Position numbers and translations under genes: made by a program
The notes under the pieces: generated by a model
What the model was told of the DNA's origin: nothing
Database searches by the model: none
What the model saw: the letters and a program-made list of their open reading frames with translations, nothing else
Shown here: positions 27,469 through 37,264 of the stretch, in pieces
How positions within the stretch are numbered: the stretch's first letter is position 1
Layout: the number at the start of each line of letters is the position of its first letter
Source: Novosphingobium sp. KCTC 2891
GTDB taxonomy: Bacteria > Pseudomonadota > Alphaproteobacteria > Sphingomonadales > Sphingomonadaceae
DNA: 64,000 nucleotides
Assembly: GCF_025938155.1 (NCBI RefSeq)
Contig: NZ_JAPCZG010000010.1
Location: forward strand, 57,016 to 121,015
Direction of reading: 5' to 3'

Positions 27469-27780
27469 ATGAAGGTCCTGCGCACGATATTCTGGGTGCT
27501 GGTGGTGGCACTGCTCGCCGCCTTCACGGTCGCCAACTGGCAGCCGGTGGAAGTCCGCATCTGGGAAGGACTCGTGCTCGACACGAAGCTGCCCGCACTC
27601 GTGCTCGGCGCCTTCCTGCTCGGCTTTCTGCCGACGTGGCTGGTCTATCGCACCAGCCGCTGGCGCATGGCCAAGCGGCTCGTCGCGCTTGAAACAACGC
27701 TGGCCGGCCGTTCGGGCGCGTCCCTCACTTCCACGCAGCTCGATGCTGCCGCCCCCCCTCCTGTGACAGAGACACCGTGA
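27469..27780 (+). CDS. LapA-domain (DUF1049) membrane protein
   Basis: The protein has 103 residues. Two hydrophobic helices (residues 5-22 and about 42-60) flank VANWQPVEVRIWEG, then a basic coiled-coil tail follows, as in LapA/LapB-associated proteins. The family is linked to control of lipopolysaccharide assembly. A GGACGAGG site precedes the ATG. The stop overlaps the pyrF GTG start (GTGA), so the two are co-translated, a common arrangement in alphaproteobacteria. Confidence 0.85.
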   Translation: MKVLRTIFWVLVVALLAAFTVANWQPVEVRIWEGLVLDTKLPALVLGAFLLGFLPTWLVYRTSRWRMAKRLVALETTLAGRSGASLTSTQLDAAAPPPVTETP

Positions 27781-28451
27781 GCAACCCGATCTATCTCGCC
27801 CTCGACCTTCCCCGCCTCGACGCTGCGGTGGCACTTGCCCAGAAGGTGCGCGGCCACGTCGGCGGCCTGAAGCTGGGGCTGGAATTCTTCTGCGCCCACG
27901 GTCACCACGGCGTGCACGAAGTGGCGAAGATCGGCCTGCCGATCTTCCTCGACCTCAAGCTGCATGACATTCCGAACACGGTCGCCGCGGCGATGCAGTC
28001 GATCCACGTGCTCCAGCCGTCGATCGTCACCATCCACGCCGCCGGCGGGCGCGCGATGATGGAAGATGCCAAGGCCGCGGCGGGCGAACACTGCAAGGTG
28101 GTCGCGGTGACCGTGCTGACCAGCCTCGACGGGGGCGACCTCGCCTCTGCCGGCGTCGCGGGCAGCCCGCACGACCAGGTGCTGCGCCTTGCCGACTTGG
28201 CGCAGGAAGCCGGTCTGGACGGCATCGTCTGTTCGGGGCACGAGGTGGGCGACGTGCACAAGCGCTGGAAGAACGGCTACTTCGTCGTGCCGGGGCTGCG
28301 CCCCGCCGATGCTGCGCTGGGCGACCAGAAGCGCGCAGTGACGCCGCGCGCCGCGCGCGATGCCGGCGCCAGCGTGCTGGTGATCGGCCGTCCGATCAGC
28401 CGCGCCGAAGATCCGGTCGCTGCCGCGCGCGCGATCGAAGGCACGCTCTGA
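27777..28451 (+). CDS. pyrF: Orotidine 5'-phosphate decarboxylase
   Basis: The protein has 224 residues and starts at GTG, overlapping the lapA-like stop. The catalytic motif FLDLKLHDIPNTV supplies Asp59, Lys61 and Asp64. The phosphate-binding C-terminus reads VLVIGRPISRAEDPVAAA. It makes UMP from OMP in pyrimidine synthesis. A GNAT gene follows 5 bases later. Confidence 0.95.
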   Translation: MSNPIYLALDLPRLDAAVALAQKVRGHVGGLKLGLEFFCAHGHHGVHEVAKIGLPIFLDLKLHDIPNTVAAAMQSIHVLQPSIVTIHAAGGRAMMEDAKAAAGEHCKVVAVTVLTSLDGGDLASAGVAGSPHDQVLRLADLAQEAGLDGIVCSGHEVGDVHKRWKNGYFVVPGLRPADAALGDQKRAVTPRAARDAGASVLVIGRPISRAEDPVAAARAIEGTL

Positions 28452-28456
28452 GCTTT

Positions 28457-28960
28457 ATGTCCCGGGTCCGGCGCGCAACCCTCGCCGATGTCCCTGCCCT
28501 GCGCGCACTGGTCGAAGCCGCCTATCGCGGTGACAGCGCGCGCGGTGGCTGGACGCACGAGGCGGACCTGCTCGGCGACGAGCGCACCAGCGAGGCCGAG
28601 CTTGCCGCCGCCATCGCCGCGACGGACAAGCGCGTGCTGGTCAGCGAGGCGGATGGCATCCTGACCGGAACCGTCACCGTCGCCAGCCTTGAACAGAGCC
28701 GAGCCTATCTAGGGATGCTGTGCGTCGATCCGTCGATTCAGGCCGGAGGACTGGGCCGCGCGCTGATCGAGGCAGCTGAATCCTGCGCCATGCGCGATTT
28801 CGCAGCCACCACGATGGAAATGACTGTCATCGACCGCCGCGCAGAGCTGATCGCATGGTATCAGCGCCGCGGCTACCGCCTGACCAGCGAGACCCGCCCC
28901 TTCCCGGTCCCCGGCGACTTCCCTTTCCACATGGTCGTTCTGGAACGCTTGCTCGTCTGA
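28457..28960 (+). CDS. GNAT-family N-acetyltransferase
   Basis: The protein has 167 residues. The acetyl-CoA loop motif is QAGGLGRALIEAAE, and the C-terminal ELIAWYQRRGYRLT followed by a PFP-type segment places it among small-molecule GNAT enzymes. It follows pyrF by 5 bases and may be read through from it. The substrate is unknown. Confidence 0.87.
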   Translation: MSRVRRATLADVPALRALVEAAYRGDSARGGWTHEADLLGDERTSEAELAAAIAATDKRVLVSEADGILTGTVTVASLEQSRAYLGMLCVDPSIQAGGLGRALIEAAESCAMRDFAATTMEMTVIDRRAELIAWYQRRGYRLTSETRPFPVPGDFPFHMVVLERLLV

Positions 28961-29024
28961 ACGGTTCATCGCGCCGTAAGCTCGTTCCAGCCACACCGGC
29001 GGCACGATCTGAGGGAGACCGTCC

Positions 29025-29786
29025 ATGAAGCGCCTGATCCTTGCCTCCGCGCTCGCCGCGCTGCCACTTGCTGCCCTGCCGTTCACCGCCCACGCCCAGC
29101 AGGCTTCGTCCGGCCCGGTGGTCGCAGCCGGCAATGCCATGCTGACCGTGTCCGCCGATGGCCGCTCCACCCGCGCGCCCGATCTTGCCGTGTTCAACGG
29201 GGGCGTCACCACCCAGGCCAAGACCGCCAGCGCCGCGTTGACCGAGAATGCCGCCAAGATGAACGCAGTGATCGTCGCACTGAAGAAGGCCGGTATCGCC
29301 GACCGCGACATCCAGACGAGCAACCTGTCGGTGAACCCGGTCTATGGCCAGCCCCGCCGCCTGCCCGATGGCTCGGTGGAGAACGAGCCGGTCATCATCG
29401 GCTATCAGGCGACCAACCAGGTGCAGGTGCGCCAGCGCAAGCTCGACCAGTACGGCAAGGTGATCGACACGCTCGTCACCTCTGGTGCGAATCAGGTCAA
29501 TGGCCCCTCGTTCCAGTTGGACGACAGCGACGCCGCGATGGACGAAGCCCGCGTCGAGGCGATGAAGAAGGTCCGCGCCCGCGCCGATCTCTATGCCCGC
29601 GCTGCCGGCCTGCGCGTGGTGCGCGTGCTGACCATCAGCGAGAGCGGTGGCTGGAGCCCGCAGCCGGTAATGTTCGCCCGCGCCGAAAAGATGATGGACG
29701 CTGCCCCGCCCGCGCCCAGCCCGGTTGCCGCAGGCGAACTGGAAATCCGCGCCAATGTGACTGTGACCTACGAACTCGCGCCGTGA
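29025..29786 (+). CDS. SIMPL-domain periplasmic protein (YggE/DUF541-like)
   Basis: The protein has 253 residues. A signal peptide (LILASALAALPLAALPFTAHA) ends at about residue 25. The mature protein has the SIMPL pattern: LTVSADGRSTRAPDL, then GIADRDIQTSNLSVNPVY, GYQATNQVQVRQRKLDQYG, and C-terminal IRANVTVTYELAP. E. coli YggE is linked to lower oxidative stress, but the molecular role is unclear. A GGGAG site precedes the ATG. Confidence 0.88.
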   Translation: MKRLILASALAALPLAALPFTAHAQQASSGPVVAAGNAMLTVSADGRSTRAPDLAVFNGGVTTQAKTASAALTENAAKMNAVIVALKKAGIADRDIQTSNLSVNPVYGQPRRLPDGSVENEPVIIGYQATNQVQVRQRKLDQYGKVIDTLVTSGANQVNGPSFQLDDSDAAMDEARVEAMKKVRARADLYARAAGLRVVRVLTISESGGWSPQPVMFARAEKMMDAAPPAPSPVAAGELEIRANVTVTYELAP

Positions 29787-29842
29787 TTTGACCAGCCGAC
29801 CGATTTGACGTGATGGCCGCAGCCAGCTTATCGGCTGCGGCC

Positions 29843-30493
29843 ATGGCCATTCCCGAAATCAAGATCTGCGGCGTCAACACCCCGGCCGCGCTCGATGCCG
29901 CCGTGCGGCACCGCACCGACTATCTCGGCTTCGTGTTCTTCGCGAAATCGCCCCGCAACGTCAGTCCGGCGGATGCCGCCGCACTGAGTGCCCGGCTGGC
30001 CGGGCGGGCGAAAGCGGTGGGCCTGTTTGTGGATGCCGACGATGCGGTAATCGCCGAGGCGGTCGCGGCTGCGAAACTGGATGTCCTGCAACTCCACGGC
30101 AAGGAAACGCCCGAGCGTGCCGCCGCGCTGCGCGCGCGCTTCGGTCTGCCGGTGTGGAAGGCGCTGTCCGTGGCCAGCCGCGAGGATGTCGCGCGCGCGG
30201 CCATCTATGCCGGCGCGGCCGATCTCGTGCTGTTCGATGCCAAGGCGCCCAAGGGGGCAAACCTGCCGGGCGGACTTGGCCTCACGTTCGACTGGTCGCT
30301 GCTGTCCGGCTTTCGCGCGCTGATCGCATGGGGCCTTGCCGGCGGCCTCGCGCCTGAGAACGTTGCGGAGGCGATCCGCGAAACAGGCGCCCCGCTGGTC
30401 GATGTGTCCTCGGGCGTCGAATCCACGCCCGGCGTCAAGGACGAAGCCCGCATTGCCGCCTTTGCGCTGGCCGTGCGCGGCCTCCCCGGCTGA
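29843..30493 (+). CDS. trpF: Phosphoribosylanthranilate isomerase
   Basis: The protein has 216 residues of a TIM barrel. It begins MAIPEIKICGVNTP, the TrpF active-site cysteine region, and contains KAVGLFVDA, LDVLQLHGKETPE, LFDAKAPKG, and the C-terminal VDVSSGVESTPGVKD. It performs the third step of tryptophan synthesis. An ATG at 29810 would add 11 residues. trpB and trpA lie 0.9 kb downstream, separated by a minus-strand gene. Confidence 0.94.
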   Translation: MAIPEIKICGVNTPAALDAAVRHRTDYLGFVFFAKSPRNVSPADAAALSARLAGRAKAVGLFVDADDAVIAEAVAAAKLDVLQLHGKETPERAAALRARFGLPVWKALSVASREDVARAAIYAGAADLVLFDAKAPKGANLPGGLGLTFDWSLLSGFRALIAWGLAGGLAPENVAEAIRETGAPLVDVSSGVESTPGVKDEARIAAFALAVRGLPG

Positions 30494-30505
30494 CATCGAA
30501 AAAAA

Positions 30506-30529
30506 GGCGGCCTCCCGAAGGAGGCCGCC
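30506..30529 (-). terminator. Terminator between trpF and the outer-membrane protein gene
   Basis: Perfect 10-bp arms (GGCGGCCTCC/GGAGGCCGCC) with a CGAA loop lie between the two converging genes. The A-run at about 30499-30505 becomes a T-run on the minus strand, so it terminates the outer-membrane protein transcript and may also stop trpF. Confidence 0.85.
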
Positions 30530-30566
30530 CCGTGTTCAAGCCTGTGCGGGGAAGCCCCGCGCAGGA

Positions 30567-31025
30567 TCAGAACTTGTAGCCAACGCCAACCACAACGGCG
30601 TTCGCGTCGGGCGCGCCGTTCTTGGTGAAGTAGTGGCGGTAGGCCAGCTTGCCGTAGGTCTGGCCGACGATGGTGCGCTCGTAGCCGGCACCAGCGTGCC
30701 ACGAACCGTCGCACAGGTCGCAGGGCTTGGTGGTGTAGCCGCCGTCGACGTAGAGCTTGCCGCCGCCGAGCTTGGCGCCGCCACGGCCGGTGAAGCCGAA
30801 GGCAACCTTGGTGCCCGAAGCGAGGATCTTGTCGCCCGAAACTTCGGCGCCGACGAAAGCCTGGCTGCCGAGGTCGTAGTCGTAGCCCGCGGCGAGACCG
30901 GCGGTGCCCTTGGTGTAGCCATCGGTCCAGTAGACGCCGCCACGCGCTTCGATGCGCGCTTCGTTGGCGAGAGCCGGGGTGGCGGCGACGAGCGAGGCCG
31001 CAGCGGCGAGAATGATGGTACGCAT
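30567..31025 (-). CDS. Small outer-membrane beta-barrel-like protein
   Basis: The protein has 152 residues. The signal peptide is MRTIILAAAASLVAATPALA. The mature part is a string of short glycine-rich and aromatic strands ending in GVGYKF with a terminal Phe, the usual C-terminus of outer-membrane barrels. A CDLC pair sits near residue 105. The function is unknown. It has its own long upstream region and terminator and is inserted in reverse between trpF and trpB. Confidence 0.75.
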   Translation of the reverse strand: MRTIILAAAASLVAATPALANEARIEARGGVYWTDGYTKGTAGLAAGYDYDLGSQAFVGAEVSGDKILASGTKVAFGFTGRGGAKLGGGKLYVDGGYTTKPCDLCDGSWHAGAGYERTIVGQTYGKLAYRHYFTKNGAPDANAVVVGVGYKF

Positions 31026-31373
31026 GATGTAAACTCCTGACTTGAGGCCCCTTCTTGAGCGGGGGCGAGGCGGGAGCTAGGCCTGCGCCGGAGGGCGCGC
31101 AACGCTTCGCCGTCACAAAAATGCAAACTTTTGAATGCTTGTGTCTGTTGTGCAACACATAGTTGCACAAAACGCCAACAGGTTGTTTGAAAATTGCAAC
31201 TGCAGGATATCGAGACCCGGGAAAGCGAAAAGGCGACCCCGGCGAGCGGAGCCGCCTTCACGACGTTGCGGGGCTGATTTAGCCCGCTCACATTTCACTC
31301 ACATGAACGGATCGCTCCAAGGGGAAAAAGCGCGAATCTGGACATTCGCCGCGCCCTCTGCCAAGCGCGCCCG
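31026..31373. other. Divergent intergenic region with hairpins and an inverted repeat
   Basis: These 348 bases separate the outer-membrane protein gene from trpB. The middle (31120-31200) is markedly AT-richer and holds a perfect inverted repeat at 31148-31170. Further right, GCGGGGCT paired with AGCCCGC around 31266-31285 forms a hairpin without a T-run. I see no open frame with coding character. Both promoters must be here. Confidence 0.5.
31148..31170. promoter_or_regulatory. Perfect 9-5-9 inverted repeat, operator candidate
   Basis: TTGTGCAAC (31148-31156) is followed by ACATA and then GTTGCACAA (31162-31170). The arms are perfect and the element lies in the AT-rich centre of a divergent promoter region. 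Related TTGCA words flank it at about 31121 and 31194. It looks like a binding site for a dimeric regulator of the outer-membrane protein gene, trpB, or both. Confidence 0.5.
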
Positions 31374-32588
31374 ATGACCGCGCAGAACCCCAACAGCTAC
31401 CGCAACCAGCCCGACGACCGCGGCCACTTCGGCCAGTTCGGCGGGCGCTACGTGGCGGAAACGCTGATGCCGCTGATCCTCGATCTCGAGCAGGAATACC
31501 GCAGGGCGAAAGCCGACCCGGCATTCCAGGCCGAATTCGACGATTTGCTCGAACACTATGTCGGCCGTCCCAGCCCGCTCTATTTCGCGCCGCGGCTGAC
31601 GGAAGAACTGGGCGGCGCACAGGTCTGGTTCAAGCGCGACGAGCTCAACCACACCGGCGCGCACAAGATCAACAACTGCATCGGCCAGATCCTGCTCGCC
31701 ATCCGCATGGGCAAGACGCGGATCATCGCGGAAACCGGCGCGGGCCAGCATGGCGTCGCCACGGCCACGGTCTGCGCGCGCTTCGGCCTGCCCTGCGTGA
31801 TCTTCATGGGCGCGACCGACGTGGCGCGCCAGGCGCCCAACGTGTTCCGCATGAAGCTGCTGGGCGCGGAAGTCGTGCCGGTCACCGCCGGGGCCGCCAC
31901 GCTCAAGGACGCGATGAACGAGGCGCTGCGCGACTGGGTCGCCAACGTGCACGACACGTTCTACATCATCGGCACCGCCGCTGGTCCGCACCCCTATCCG
32001 GAACTCGTCCGCGATTTCCAGAGCGTGATCGGCAAGGAAGCGCGCGCGCAGATGCTGTCGCGCACCGGCCGCCTGCCTGACCTGCTGGTCGCCGCGATCG
32101 GTGGCGGGTCCAACGCCATCGGCCTGTTCCATCCCTTCCTCGATGATCCCAGCGTGAAGATGCTGGGCGTGGAAGCAGCCGGCCACGGGCTGGACAAGGA
32201 ACACGCCGCTTCGCTCGCGGGCGGGCGTCCCGGCATTCTCCACGGCAACAAGACCTACCTGCTGCAGGACGAGGACGGCCAGATTCTCGAAGGCCACTCG
32301 ATCTCGGCTGGCCTCGACTATCCCGGCATCGGCCCCGAGCACGCGTGGCTCAAGGAATCGGGCCGGGTGGAATACACCTCGGTAACCGATACCGAGGCGC
32401 TCGACGCCTTCCAGCTGCTGTGCCGCACCGAAGGCATCATCCCCGCGCTGGAGCCCAGCCATGCCATCGCCGCGGTCAAGAAGATCGCGCCGACCATGCC
32501 GAAGGATGCGATCCTCCTCGCCAACCTCTGCGGCCGGGGCGACAAGGACATCTTCGCGGTGGCGGAACATCTGGGAGTCTCGCTGTGA
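31374..32588 (+). CDS. trpB: Tryptophan synthase beta subunit
   Basis: The protein has 404 residues. [15 protein letters not shown] opens it, the PLP lysine is Lys98 in HTGAHKINN, and the phosphate loop GGGSNAIG is present. It condenses indole with serine to give tryptophan in the alpha2beta2 complex. The stop overlaps the trpA start (GTGA), as expected for subunits made in equal amounts. Confidence 0.97.
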   Translation: MTAQNPNSYRNQPDDRGHFGQFGGRYVAETLMPLILDLEQEYRRAKADPAFQAEFDDLLEHYVGRPSPLYFAPRLTEELGGAQVWFKRDELNHTGAHKINNCIGQILLAIRMGKTRIIAETGAGQHGVATATVCARFGLPCVIFMGATDVARQAPNVFRMKLLGAEVVPVTAGAATLKDAMNEALRDWVANVHDTFYIIGTAAGPHPYPELVRDFQSVIGKEARAQMLSRTGRLPDLLVAAIGGGSNAIGLFHPFLDDPSVKMLGVEAAGHGLDKEHAASLAGGRPGILHGNKTYLLQDEDGQILEGHSISAGLDYPGIGPEHAWLKESGRVEYTSVTDTEALDAFQLLCRTEGIIPALEPSHAIAAVKKIAPTMPKDAILLANLCGRGDKDIFAVAEHLGVSL

Positions 32589-33388
32589 GCGCCCGCCTTT
32601 CCGCCGCCTTCGCCAAGGGCCACGCCGCTCTCGTCTGTTTTGTCACCGCGGGCGATCCCACGCCCGACGCCACGTCCGCCATCCTTGATGCGCTGGTCGA
32701 AGGCGGGGCCGACGTGATCGAGCTGGGCATGCCCTTCACCGATCCGATGGCCGATGGCCCGGCGATCCAGCTGGCCAACCTGCGCAGCTTGGGCGCGGGC
32801 ACCAGGACGGCGGACATCCTGCGCATTGCCAAGGACTTCCGCGCGCGCCACCCGGATACCCCGCTGGTGCTGATGGGCTATGCCAACCCGATGACCACGC
32901 GCGGGCCCGAATGGTTCGCTGATGCCTGCGCCGACGCCGGGATCGACGGTGTCATCTGCGTCGACATTCCGCCGGAAGAAGACGCCGAACTCGGCCCGTG
33001 GCTGCGCGCCAAGGGCATTTCGCCGATCCGCCTCGCCACCCCCACCACCGATGCCGCGCGGCTTCCCGCAGTGCTCGATGGTTCGTCGGGCTTCCTCTAT
33101 TACGTCTCGGTCGCGGGTATCACGGGCAAGCAGTCCGCCGCGCTCGATTCGATCGAGCAGGCGATGACCCGGATCAAGGCCACCGCGACGATCCCCGTCG
33201 CGGTCGGCTTCGGCGTCCGCACGCCCGAACAGGCCGGCCCGATCGCGCGCGTCGCCGATGGCGTCGTGGTCGGCTCCGCGCTGGTAGATCTTGTCGCAGA
33301 GCATGGCGTCAATGCCGCCGAACCTGTGCGCAAGCTCGTTTCCGCCCTTGCCGAGGCGGTCCATTCGGCGCGAAAGGAAGTGGCATGA
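32585..33388 (+). CDS. trpA: Tryptophan synthase alpha subunit
   Basis: The protein has 267 residues from a GTG start overlapping the trpB stop. The catalytic region [14 protein letters not shown] contains Glu46 and the second acidic residue, Asp53. [13 protein letters not shown] and [12 protein letters not shown] follow as in the family. It cleaves indole-glycerol phosphate and channels indole to TrpB. The stop overlaps the accD start (ATGA). Confidence 0.96.
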   Translation: MSARLSAAFAKGHAALVCFVTAGDPTPDATSAILDALVEGGADVIELGMPFTDPMADGPAIQLANLRSLGAGTRTADILRIAKDFRARHPDTPLVLMGYANPMTTRGPEWFADACADAGIDGVICVDIPPEEDAELGPWLRAKGISPIRLATPTTDAARLPAVLDGSSGFLYYVSVAGITGKQSAALDSIEQAMTRIKATATIPVAVGFGVRTPEQAGPIARVADGVVVGSALVDLVAEHGVNAAEPVRKLVSALAEAVHSARKEVA

Positions 33389-34233
33389 GCTGGCTGAACC
33401 GCGTCCGCAACTCGCTGCCCTTCGCGCCCAAGCGCGACACGCCCGACAACCTGTGGATCAAGTGCCCTTCGTGCAGTGAGATGCTGTTCACGAAGGAGTA
33501 TGAGGAAAACCTCTCGGTCTGCCCGCGCTGCGAGCATCACGGCCGCATCGGCGCCGACGCGCGGCTGGGCCAGTTGCTCGATCCCGGCTTCGAACTGCTG
33601 CCCGCGCCCAAGGTCAAGGAAGACCCGCTCAAGTTCCGCGACAGCAAGAAGTACACCGACCGGATCAAGGCGGCCCGAGCCGCTAACCCGCATCCCGATG
33701 CGCTGACCAACGCCTTCGGTACGATCGAGGGGCATAAGGCCGTGGTCGGCGTGCAGGAATTCGCCTTCATGGGCGGGTCGATGGGCATGGCCGTGGGCAA
33801 TGCCTTCATTGCCGGCATCGAACGCGCAGTGAAGGAAAAGTGCCCCTATGTGGCCGTGACCGCAGCCGGCGGCGCGCGGATGCAGGAAGGCATCCTCAGC
33901 CTGATGCAGATGCCGCGCACCACCGTGGGCATCGCCCGGCTGCACGCGGCGGGGCAGCCGTATATCGTCGTCCTCACCGATCCCACCACGGGCGGCGTCA
34001 CGGCCAGCTACGCCATGCTGGGCGACGTGCAGATCGCCGAGCCGGCCGCGCTTATCGGCTTTGCCGGCCAGCGCGTGATCCAGGATACGATCCGTGAACA
34101 GCTGCCCGAAGGCTTCCAGCGCGCCGAATACCTGCACGATCACGGAATGCTCGACATGGTCGTCCATCGCCGCGATCTTCGGGCGCAGCTTGCCAAGGTG
34201 ATCGATTACCTGACGGCAGCGAAGGCGGCCTGA
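33385..34233 (+). CDS. accD: Acetyl-CoA carboxylase carboxyltransferase beta subunit
   Basis: The protein has 282 residues. A zinc ribbon at the N-terminus uses Cys27, Cys30, Cys46 and Cys49. The crotonase-like carboxyltransferase core includes [12 protein letters not shown] and [17 protein letters not shown]. It makes malonyl-CoA with AccA for fatty acid synthesis. The trpA-accD-folC order is the usual one in alphaproteobacteria. Confidence 0.97.
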   Translation: MSWLNRVRNSLPFAPKRDTPDNLWIKCPSCSEMLFTKEYEENLSVCPRCEHHGRIGADARLGQLLDPGFELLPAPKVKEDPLKFRDSKKYTDRIKAARAANPHPDALTNAFGTIEGHKAVVGVQEFAFMGGSMGMAVGNAFIAGIERAVKEKCPYVAVTAAGGARMQEGILSLMQMPRTTVGIARLHAAGQPYIVVLTDPTTGGVTASYAMLGDVQIAEPAALIGFAGQRVIQDTIREQLPEGFQRAEYLHDHGMLDMVVHRRDLRAQLAKVIDYLTAAKAA

Positions 34234-34256
34234 ACGGCACCGAAAGCGACCTGAAG

Positions 34257-35564
34257 GTGCGCGACTTCGCGATTTCCGACGATCCGGCGGTCCAGGCCCA
34301 GCTTGACCGCCTTGGCGCTCTATCGCTGCCGCAGGGCCGGTTCGGACTGGACACCGTGCGCGCCCTGCTCGCCCGCGTGGGCAACCCTCAGGACGCCTTG
34401 CCGCCCGTGTTCCACGTCGCCGGCACCAACGGCAAGGGATCGACCTGCACATTCCTGCGCGCCATGCTGGAAGCGGAAGGATACCGCGTCCACACCGCGA
34501 CCAAGCCGCATCTGGTGCGCTACAACGAACGCATCCGCATCGCCGGACGCCTGATCGCGAACGAGCTGCTGGCCGAACTGCTCAAGGAAGTGCTCGATGC
34601 GGGCGAGGATCTCGCGCCCTCGTTCTTCGAGGTGACCACCGTCGCAACCTTCCTCGCCTTCCACCGCGAACCGGCCGACGCCTGCGTGATCGAGACCGGC
34701 CTTGGCGGCCGTCTCGATGCGACCAACGTGCTCACCACCGCCGCTGCCTGCGGGATCGCAACGCTGGGCCTCGACCACGAGGCGTTCCTGCTCGCGCCCG
34801 AGGACGGGGTGCCGGCGGAGCCGCTGGCGCGGATCGCGTTCGAGAAGGCCAGCATCGCCAAGCCGGGCGTGCCGCTGGTGACGCAGGCCTATCCCGCGCT
34901 GGCCGCAGCCGAAGTCGAAGCGACCGCCGCCCGCCATGGCGCCCCGCTGCTAATGCGCGGGCGGGCGTGGGATGCCAGTGCCGAAGGATCGATCGCCTAC
35001 CGCGACGAACAGGGCGAGCTGGCGCTGCCGCTCCCTGCGCTGCTTGGCGCGCACCAGGTGGACAACGCCGCGCTCGCCGTGGCCATGCTGCGCCACCAGA
35101 GCCAGGTGCCGGTCAGTCACGTCGCGATGGGCAAGGGCATCGTCGATGCCCGCTGGCCCGCGCGGCTGCAGCGGCTGGGCCACGGCCCGCTGACCGACGT
35201 GGTGCAAAACCGCACGGTGTGGCTCGACGGGGGCCACAACCCCGATGCGGGCGCCGCCATCGCGCGCCACCTCGCCGGCCAGCCGCCGGTCCACCTCGTG
35301 ATGGGAATGCTGGCGAGCAAGGACCCCGCCGCGCTGCTGCGGCCGCTGGCCGACCGGGTGCTGTCGGTGTCCATCGTCCCCGCCCCCGGCCATGACGCGC
35401 ACCGGCCGGAGGACTTCGCGCCCTTCACCACCCTGCCCGTGCGCAGCTTCGCCGATGTGCCCGCCGCCCTCGCCGCGCTGCCGGCCGACGGCGACGTGCT
35501 GGTCGCCGGCTCGCTTTACCTTGCCGGCGAAGTGCTGCGGCTGAACAACGAGATTCCGGACTAG
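34257..35564 (+). CDS. folC: Bifunctional folylpolyglutamate synthase / dihydrofolate synthase
   Basis: The protein has about 435 residues from a GTG at 34257; the exact start is uncertain. The ATP loop is VAGTNGKGSTCTF, followed by KPHLVRYNERIRI and the carbamylation/Mg region ETGLGGRLDATN. The C-terminal domain includes WLDGGHNPDAG. It adds glutamate to dihydropteroate and to folates. It converges with the MFS gene, and the two coding ends overlap by 4 bases. Confidence 0.93.
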   Translation: MRDFAISDDPAVQAQLDRLGALSLPQGRFGLDTVRALLARVGNPQDALPPVFHVAGTNGKGSTCTFLRAMLEAEGYRVHTATKPHLVRYNERIRIAGRLIANELLAELLKEVLDAGEDLAPSFFEVTTVATFLAFHREPADACVIETGLGGRLDATNVLTTAAACGIATLGLDHEAFLLAPEDGVPAEPLARIAFEKASIAKPGVPLVTQAYPALAAAEVEATAARHGAPLLMRGRAWDASAEGSIAYRDEQGELALPLPALLGAHQVDNAALAVAMLRHQSQVPVSHVAMGKGIVDARWPARLQRLGHGPLTDVVQNRTVWLDGGHNPDAGAAIARHLAGQPPVHLVMGMLASKDPAALLRPLADRVLSVSIVPAPGHDAHRPEDFAPFTTLPVRSFADVPAALAALPADGDVLVAGSLYLAGEVLRLNNEIPD

Positions 35565-37264
35565 CCCTGAACCTCGCGCGCGGCGATGCGGGCCTCGCGG
35601 CTTACCCGAGCCCATTCCAGCAGCACGAACACCACGGCCGCGCCGCCCGCCGCCGCCGTCCAGCGGAAAACCGTGGCATAGCCATAGGTGTCGAACGCCT
35701 CGCCCGCGATGCCGCGCCCCAGTGAGCCGATCAGGAACGTGAGCGAGGACAGCAGCGCGTATTGCACGGCGGTGTAGCTCTTGCTGACGATGCCAGACAT
35801 ATAGGCGACGAAAGCCGCCCCGGCGATGCCGGTGGACACGTTCTCGAAGCTGATCGCCAGCAGCAGCCGCACCATGCGCGCGTCGAAGCCGAACAGCCCG
35901 AACAGCGCATTGAGCCCTGTGGCATTGCCTACAGCATCGATGTGGCGGGCACCTTCGGCGAGGTCGGCATACACGAAATTGCCGAAGATCGGCAGGATCG
36001 CCCCGATCAGGATGGTGGGCATCCGCCCCAGCCGCAGGAACAGGTAGCCGCCCAGACTGATGCCGAAAATCGTCATGAAGATGCCGAACAGCTTGGACGC
36101 GAAAGCGACCTCGTCCTTCGTGTAGTGCAGGTATTCGAGGTAGAACGGGAAAGCGAAGCTGGACCAGATATTGTAGCAGAGCGTGTAGGTCAGGATCATG
36201 CCGATCACCACGAGCACGCCCCAGCGCAGCCGCGCCGAAAGCTCCGCCAGCGGTGAGACAAGCGCAACGTAGAGATGGTTCGCCGCCGTGCGCAGCGGCG
36301 AGACGCGCGTGTCCGGCGCGGTCAGCACCGAATGCGCGTGCGCCTTCAGCCAGTTCGTCATCGCCGCGACGAACAGCGGCACCACCACCGTCGCCGCCAC
36401 GATCCATGGCCCGTAGGTGCGGGTAAAATCGCCGACCGAGGGGTGCGGCTGGTTCGGGAGAGCCGGTGCCAGCATCCCCACCATGAAATGCCCGATGGTG
36501 CCGATCGCCCAGGCCCAGCTGACCCCGACCACCGCCAGCGCGGTCCAGCGCGCGGCGGGCGCCAGTTCGCCCGGCTGCGCCAACGCGGCGTGCAGTGCGC
36601 CCTGCTCAGGGCGCGGCGTATCGGGCGCGCGCAGCGTTGCCAGCATGATCAGCACGATCCCGCCGGCCATGCACAGGTAGACCAGCGGCCAGCTCATCCG
36701 GCCGGCCATGACCAGCGCCAGCGCACCGCCCACGATCGAGGCGATGCGGTAACCGAACTGGTAGATCGAGGAGAGCAGCTCGACCGGCGTACGCTCGTCC
36801 GCCACTTCGATCCGCCAGGCATCCACCGCCACGTCCTGCGTCGCAGAGGCGAGCGCGGCGACGAAGGCGAACAGGGCGAACGTGCCGATGGATGTCGCAG
36901 GATCGGTCGCGGCCAGCCCGCCGAAGCCCAGCACGAGCACCGCCTGGCACAGCAGGATCCAGCTTTTGCGCCGGCCCAGCCTGTCCAGCCCCGGCAGCGG
37001 CAGGCGGTCCACAAGCGGCGACCACAGGAACTTGAACGAGTAGCTGAGACCGATCCACGACAGCACGCCGATGGTGGCAAGATCGATCTTCTCCTCGCCC
37101 AGCCAGGCGTTGAGCGTGCCGATCAGCAGCGCATAAGGCAGGCCGGACGAGAACCCGAAGCCCAGCATGGTCGCCGATTTGCGCGTCTGCAACGCCAGTT
37201 TCAGCAGACGCCAGCCCTTCGGGCGCACCGGTGGCTCTGCCCCGGCGCTGGCGGTCGATCCCAT
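35561..37264 (-). CDS. AmpG-like MFS transporter (muropeptide permease family)
   Basis: The protein has 567 residues and about 14 membrane helices. It opens with FGFSSGLPYALLIGTLNAWL, the signature of AmpG family permeases, and shows WSPLVDRLPLPGLDRLGRRKSW in the first loop. AmpG imports GlcNAc-anhydroMurNAc peptides for cell wall recycling. I use the ATG at 37264, which has a GAAGGAAGGG site, over the one at 37285. The LD-carboxypeptidase and Mur ligase at 6.8-9.2 kb would act in the same pathway. Confidence 0.85.
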   Translation of the reverse strand: MGSTASAGAEPPVRPKGWRLLKLALQTRKSATMLGFGFSSGLPYALLIGTLNAWLGEEKIDLATIGVLSWIGLSYSFKFLWSPLVDRLPLPGLDRLGRRKSWILLCQAVLVLGFGGLAATDPATSIGTFALFAFVAALASATQDVAVDAWRIEVADERTPVELLSSIYQFGYRIASIVGGALALVMAGRMSWPLVYLCMAGGIVLIMLATLRAPDTPRPEQGALHAALAQPGELAPAARWTALAVVGVSWAWAIGTIGHFMVGMLAPALPNQPHPSVGDFTRTYGPWIVAATVVVPLFVAAMTNWLKAHAHSVLTAPDTRVSPLRTAANHLYVALVSPLAELSARLRWGVLVVIGMILTYTLCYNIWSSFAFPFYLEYLHYTKDEVAFASKLFGIFMTIFGISLGGYLFLRLGRMPTILIGAILPIFGNFVYADLAEGARHIDAVGNATGLNALFGLFGFDARMVRLLLAISFENVSTGIAGAAFVAYMSGIVSKSYTAVQYALLSSLTFLIGSLGRGIAGEAFDTYGYATVFRWTAAAGGAAVVFVLLEWARVSREARIAAREVQG

